Below are positions 48,830 through 52,247 of a stretch of 52,247 nt of DNA, in pieces. Each line of letters opens with the position of its first letter. Position 1 is the first letter of the stretch. A model generated the notes under the pieces. The model saw only the letters and a program-made list of their open reading frames with translations, was not told the DNA's origin and did no database searches. The stretch spans positions 1 through 52,247 of the forward strand of contig CAKZQS010000031.1 of assembly GCA_937141935.1 (NCBI GenBank), given 5' to 3'. The stretch comes from an uncultured Ectothiorhodospiraceae bacterium (GTDB taxonomy: Bacteria > Pseudomonadota > Gammaproteobacteria > Nevskiales > Oceanococcaceae). The position numbers were made by a program, and so were the translations under genes.

Positions 48830-50797
48830 TCAGCGGTGGCGGGGGTTGGGGTGGTCGGCGGGTATGCCGAGATTCTTGCGCGCCTTGGCCAGCAGCTCCG
48901 GCGGCTTGGCGCCGCTGTCGACCAGCGCGCGCAGGGCCGCCAGCGCGATCCAGCGGCGATCCACCTCGAAGAAGTCGCGCAGGGCCTCGCGGGTGTCGGA
49001 GCGGCCAAAGCCGTCGGTGCCCAGGGTCGTATACGGCGCCGGCACGTAGGCGCGGATCATCTCCGGCCAGGCCTTGACGTAGTCGCTGGCGGCCACCACC
49101 GGGCCCTCGCGCTCGCCCAGGCAGCGGGCCACGTAGCTGGGCGGCGGCGCCCCGTCCTCCAGCAGGGCCTGGCGCGCGCAGTCCTGGCCGTCGCGGGCCA
49201 GCTCGGTGAAGCTGGGCGCCGCCCAGACATCGACGCTGCAGTCCCATTCGGCCTCGAGCATCTCGCGCGCGGCCAGGATCTCGCGAAAGATCGCGCCGCA
49301 GCCCACCAGACGCACATGGGCCGCACCGGGCTTGTCCGCCAACGCATAGGGGTACAGGCCGCGCACGATGCCCTCCTCGACGCCCTCGGGCATCGCCGGG
49401 TGCGGGTAGTTCTCGTTTTCCAGCGTCAGGTAGTAATAGTGATCCTCGTTGTCCACGTACATGGCCTTCAGGCCGTGGTGGACGATGACCGCGATCTCGT
49501 AGGCGAAGGTCGCGTCATAGGAGCGGCAGTTGGGGAAGGTGGCCGCCATCACGTGGCTGTGGCCGTCCTCGTGCTGCAGGCCCTCGCCGTTGAGCGTGGT
49601 GCGCCCGGCGGTGCCGCCCAGCAGGAAGCCGCGCGCGCGCATGTCGCCGGCGGCCCAGGCCAGGTCGCCCACGCGCTGGAAGCCAAACATCGAATAGAAG
49701 ATGTAGAAGGGCAGCAACGGCACGCCATGGTTGGCATAGCTGGTGGCGGCGGCGATCCAGGAGCTCATCGCGCCGGCCTCGGTGATGCCCTCCTCGAGGA
49801 TCTGGCCGCGGATGTCCTCCTTGTAGAAGGCCAGCTGCTCGGAGTCCTCCGGGTTGTAGCGCTGGCCCACCGGGGAATAGATGCCCAGCTGGCGGAACAT
49901 GCCCTCCATGCCGAAGGTGCGCGCCTCGTCCGGCACGATGGGCACCACGCGCTGGCCGATGGTCTTGTCCCGCACCAGCGTTTGCAACAGGCGCACGAAG
50001 GCCATCGTGGTCGACACGGCGCGATCGCCGGTGCCTTCCAGCAAGGACTTAAAGGTCTCCAGCGGCGGGATTTCCAGCGGCTCGCAGCGGCCCTGGCGCT
50101 GCGGCAGGTAGCCGCCCAGCTCCTCGCGCCGCGCCTTGAGGTAGCGCACCTCCTCGGAATCCTCGCCCGGGTGGTAGAAGGGCGCCTCGCCGATGCGCTC
50201 GTCGGAGATGGGCAAATCGAAGCGGTCGCGGAACTCCTTGAGCGCCTTCTCGCCCATCTTCTTTTGCTGGTGGGTGATGTTCTGGCCTTCGCCGGCCTCG
50301 CCCATGCCATAACCCTTGACGGTCTTGGCCAGGATGACGGTCGGGCGGCCGTTGGCGTGGTGCACGGCGCGGTGATAGGCGGCGTAGACCTTGTGCGGGT
50401 CATGGCCGCCGCGGTTCAGCCGGGCCACGTCCTCTTCTTTTTCGGGCTGGAACGGGTCCATCATGCTCTTGGATTTGCCAGCGGTGTGCACGCGGCGCTC
50501 GATCCCTTGGCGGGACAAGAACACGTGCGCCCCAAAACCCGACGAGATAACCCCGATCGATCCCACGACAGAGCAGTTATCGACGTAAATGTCGTCTGCG
50601 CTACTGGCCAGCCAATAGCCGCCGGATGCCGCAACACTACCCATGGAAACCACAACAGGTTTACCACTGGCTTTCAGGCGTTTGACTGCTGCACGGATCA
50701 CTTCAGATGCCTGAGCGCTGCCACCGGGACTGTCCACGCGAATAACAACGGCTTTAATATTGGTATCCTTGCGCGCCTGCTCCAGCATGGCTTGCAT
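48830..50797 (-). CDS. aceE: aceE C-terminal two-thirds fused in frame to an S49 peptidase fragment (likely chimera)
   Basis: From about 50,419 to the stop, ~530 residues are pyruvate dehydrogenase E1 (AceE): LNRGGHDPHKVYAAYHRAV, GEGQNITHQQKKM (His176, matching the E. coli active-site His407), DEARTFGMEGMFRQLGIYSP, FYIFYSMFGFQRVGDLAWAA, GRTTLNGEGLQHEDGHSH. AceE normally has ~890 residues; here about the first 360, including the TPP pyrophosphate-binding part, are absent. Residues 1-127 of this frame are instead S49 peptidase sequence. The protein as read could not bind TPP and would be inactive as E1. The aceE-aceF spacing and the rest of E1 are normal. I infer a join artefact or rearrangement. 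Confidence 0.85.
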   Translation of the reverse strand: MQAMLEQARKDTNIKAVVIRVDSPGGSAQASEVIRAAVKRLKASGKPVVVSMGSVAASGGYWLASSADDIYVDNCSVVGSIGVISSGFGAHVFLSRQGIERRVHTAGKSKSMMDPFQPEKEEDVARLNRGGHDPHKVYAAYHRAVHHANGRPTVILAKTVKGYGMGEAGEGQNITHQQKKMGEKALKEFRDRFDLPISDERIGEAPFYHPGEDSEEVRYLKARREELGGYLPQRQGRCEPLEIPPLETFKSLLEGTGDRAVSTTMAFVRLLQTLVRDKTIGQRVVPIVPDEARTFGMEGMFRQLGIYSPVGQRYNPEDSEQLAFYKEDIRGQILEEGITEAGAMSSWIAAATSYANHGVPLLPFYIFYSMFGFQRVGDLAWAAGDMRARGFLLGGTAGRTTLNGEGLQHEDGHSHVMAATFPNCRSYDATFAYEIAVIVHHGLKAMYVDNEDHYYYLTLENENYPHPAMPEGVEEGIVRGLYPYALADKPGAAHVRLVGCGAIFREILAAREMLEAEWDCSVDVWAAPSFTELARDGQDCARQALLEDGAPPPSYVARCLGEREGPVVAASDYVKAWPEMIRAYVPAPYTTLGTDGFGRSDTREALRDFFEVDRRWIALAALRALVDSGAKPPELLAKARKNLGIPADHPNPRHR

Positions 50798-50845
50798 AGA
50801 TTCGCCGCCTACCGTCCCCGGTGGCTGTTTGCCATTTAGCAGCCT
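50420..50845 (-). pseudogene. S49 peptidase (SppA/SohB-like) core fragment
   Basis: Reads (minus strand) NGKQPPGTVGGES, AVVIRVDSPGGSAQASEVIR, VSMGSVAASGGYW with the catalytic Ser, VVGSIGVISSGFG, and RRVHTAGKSKSMMDPFQPEK with the usual conserved Lys region. It lacks the N-terminal part: upstream of about 50,842 homology stops and an in-frame stop lies at 50,867-50,869. Its C-terminus runs straight into AceE at 50,419. G+C is lower than in the E1 part. Truncated at both ends. Confidence 0.8.
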
Positions 50846-51017
50846 ACATCTGCCTAAAACAAATTGCTATAAGCACATAAAAGTTAGATAGAGCCTAATT
50901 AATAACCTTTAGGCGATTGCAAGGTAAAGAAACTAAAGTATTCATAGTGGATTATGAGCACATAAAAATCTGCTCTGGACAATTTTATTGTGAGCAAACC
51001 AGTATAGTGAGCAAAGC
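50846..51017. other. A+T-rich intergenic stretch with short direct repeats
   Basis: No gene seen. Two copies of AGCACATAAAA (near 50,872 and 50,957) and two of GTGAGCAAA (near 50,990 and 51,007) are present, the last close to a TATAGT (51003-51008) that could be a -10 box for the following methyltransferase. Base composition is strikingly unlike the segment before 50.4 kb. Confidence 0.5.
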
Positions 51018-51758
51018 ATGACCGAAGCGGTTCAGACGCCAACCTACTATCTTGAAACACCCGATATTGAAACGTCCTCCGATGACTACGCTACACGCTT
51101 TGCGGGTAAAGTCGGCGAATGGTTTCTGAAGGTTCAGGAAAAAGCCACACTCAAAATGCTGAAGCCCTACCCTGGTGCCAGCATCCTTGATGTTGGCGGT
51201 GGGCATGGTCAGACGACGAAAGCCCTCATTGATGCTGGCTATGATCTGACCGTTTTTGGCAGCGACCCGGTTTGTAAGGAACGCATTGCCCAGTATGTTG
51301 ACAAAGGTCAGTGCAAATTCGAGGCAGGTAACTTGCTCGACCTACCCTATCCAGATAACGCCTTTGATATTGTGCTCAGCTATCGGCTTTTGCCACATAT
51401 TGAACAGTGGCAGCGCTTAATCGAAGAATTTTCGCGCGTGGCACGTAAAGCGGTCATTTTGGATTACCCGGAAAAGCGCAGCGTTAACGTGATTGCGCCG
51501 CAGCTATTCAAAATGAAAAAACAGATGGAAGGCAACACACGCCCTTTCACGCTTTTCAGCCGGGCGGAAGTCACGGAACAGTTCAATCAGCATGGTTATC
51601 AGTTCAAAGATGCTTACGGCGAATTTTTTCTACCGATGGTCCTGCATCGTAAATTAAAAAGCCCTGGCATCAGCAGCGCAGCAGAAGACGTCTGCCGTGC
51701 ACTGGGCCTGACGGGCTTATTCGGTTCACCGGTTGTCGTTAAGTACATTCGTGGTTAA
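51018..51758 (+). CDS. Class I SAM-dependent methyltransferase
   Basis: 246 residues, complete. Rossmann-type methyltransferase with motif I ILDVGGGHGQTTKALI, motif II-like LTVFGSDP, and LDLPYPDNAFDIVLSYRLLPH (motif IV/V region), as in UbiE/Methyltransf_11-type enzymes. Substrate is not readable. The gene has lower G+C and different codon use (many A/T third positions) than the first 50 kb. It is followed after 17 bases by a glycosyltransferase, so both may act on a glycolipid or surface polysaccharide. Confidence 0.88.
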   Translation: MTEAVQTPTYYLETPDIETSSDDYATRFAGKVGEWFLKVQEKATLKMLKPYPGASILDVGGGHGQTTKALIDAGYDLTVFGSDPVCKERIAQYVDKGQCKFEAGNLLDLPYPDNAFDIVLSYRLLPHIEQWQRLIEEFSRVARKAVILDYPEKRSVNVIAPQLFKMKKQMEGNTRPFTLFSRAEVTEQFNQHGYQFKDAYGEFFLPMVLHRKLKSPGISSAAEDVCRALGLTGLFGSPVVVKYIRG

Positions 51759-51775
51759 ATAGAGAAGGTGCCCTT

Positions 51776-52247
51776 ATGAAGATACTTTATCTTGCGCCGC
51801 AACCACTTTATCAAGAACGCGGCACATCCATTGCCAACGCCCTTGTGCTTGAACACCTGTCAAAGCGCGGTGAACAGGTTGATGTTGTCACCTTCCCAGA
51901 GGGCAAGGATGTCTACTATCGCGGCATAAAGATTCACCGTACGCCTAACCTGCCCTATCTGCGTGGTATACGCCCAGGGTTCTCCTTCAAGAAGATCATC
52001 TGCGATATTTTCCTGCTGTTCCAGGCATTGTACCTGGGCCTGACGCGCCGCTATGATTTGATACACGCGGTCGAAGAGTCTGTGTTTATCGCAATGCTCC
52101 TTAAAATGCTCTACGGGACGCCCTATGTCTACGATATGGATTCGTCCCTGGCACAGCAAATGACGGAAAAATATCCATCGCTTAAGTTTGTGCTCCCCTT
52201 CTTCGAGTTCTTCGAGGGCTTAGCCATACGTTATGCTGAAGCGGCTG
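51776..52247 (+). CDS. Family-4 glycosyltransferase (partial, runs off the right edge)
   Basis: N-terminal 157 residues of a GT4 (GT-B fold) enzyme: MKILYLAPQPLYQERGTSIA, EHLSKRGEQVDVVTFPEG, YDLIHAVEESVFIAMLL, TPYVYDMDSSLAQQM. This is the acceptor-binding half; the nucleotide-sugar half is beyond the window. Start at 51776 with AGAGAAGG upstream, 17 bases after the methyltransferase stop, same strand and composition. Confidence 0.87.
   Translation, partial: MKILYLAPQPLYQERGTSIANALVLEHLSKRGEQVDVVTFPEGKDVYYRGIKIHRTPNLPYLRGIRPGFSFKKIICDIFLLFQALYLGLTRRYDLIHAVEESVFIAMLLKMLYGTPYVYDMDSSLAQQMTEKYPSLKFVLPFFEFFEGLAIRYAEAA

Noticed and set aside
48830-50797. Genuine novel peptidase-dehydrogenase fusion enzyme
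   Set aside because: Both partners are truncated, the E1 part lacks its TPP pyrophosphate site, composition changes at the join, and the other end of the peptidase is also broken.

Overview
The window is mostly one visibly G+C-rich chromosome segment (1 to about 50.4 kb). It looks gammaproteobacterial, perhaps Xanthomonadales/Nevskiales-like: glnA-ntrB-ntrC cluster, separate glyQ and glyS subunits, djlA, ampD, tkt-gap-pgk, and a lipoyl-bearing E3 close to aceF. The lineage is inferred from gene content and composition only. The last ~1.8 kb is clearly less G+C-rich and appears to come from elsewhere.

Layout. 1-4.6 kb (minus): nitrogen control, glnA-ntrB-ntrC-ampD; glnA has a readable sigma-54 promoter and three NtrC-type dyads. 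4.6-7.6 kb (plus): glyQS. 7.7-22.2 kb (minus): an apparent operon of a 3,658-residue lipoprotein, an 880-residue lipoprotein with a hydrolase-type serine motif, and a membrane-anchored MtfA-like zinc peptidase. 22.3-24.5 kb (plus): glutaminyl cyclase and a Na/Pi cotransporter. 24.8-27.3 kb (minus): aldehyde dehydrogenase and a YhdH/AcuI-type reductase. 27.4-31.5 kb (minus): SAM-cycle genes metK-ahcY-metF with a palindrome before metK, inverted-repeat elements on both sides of ahcY, and a duplicated metF 3' end. 31.7-43.9 kb (plus): thioredoxin-like protein, msrA, tkt-gap-pgk, etfQO-etfB-etfA, djlA, a TPR protein and an L,D-transpeptidase. 43.9-50.4 kb (minus): pyruvate dehydrogenase genes aceE-aceF, a DUF1329 gene, and lpd.

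The most interesting locus is the giant lipoprotein: about nine Ig-like domains, two neutral-ceramidase-like domains that both keep the expected zinc ligands and nucleophilic serine, a ~640-residue region I do not recognise, and a C-terminal PHP-type metallohydrolase domain. With its two downstream neighbours it could form an envelope-anchored system for degrading lipids. This is inference.

The main warning is at the right end. aceE lacks its first ~360 residues and is joined in frame, near 50,419, to a piece of an S49 (SppA/SohB) peptidase. That piece itself starts abruptly near 50,840, beside lower-G+C DNA carrying a methyltransferase and a family-4 glycosyltransferase. A chimeric assembly explains this more simply than a real gene fusion.
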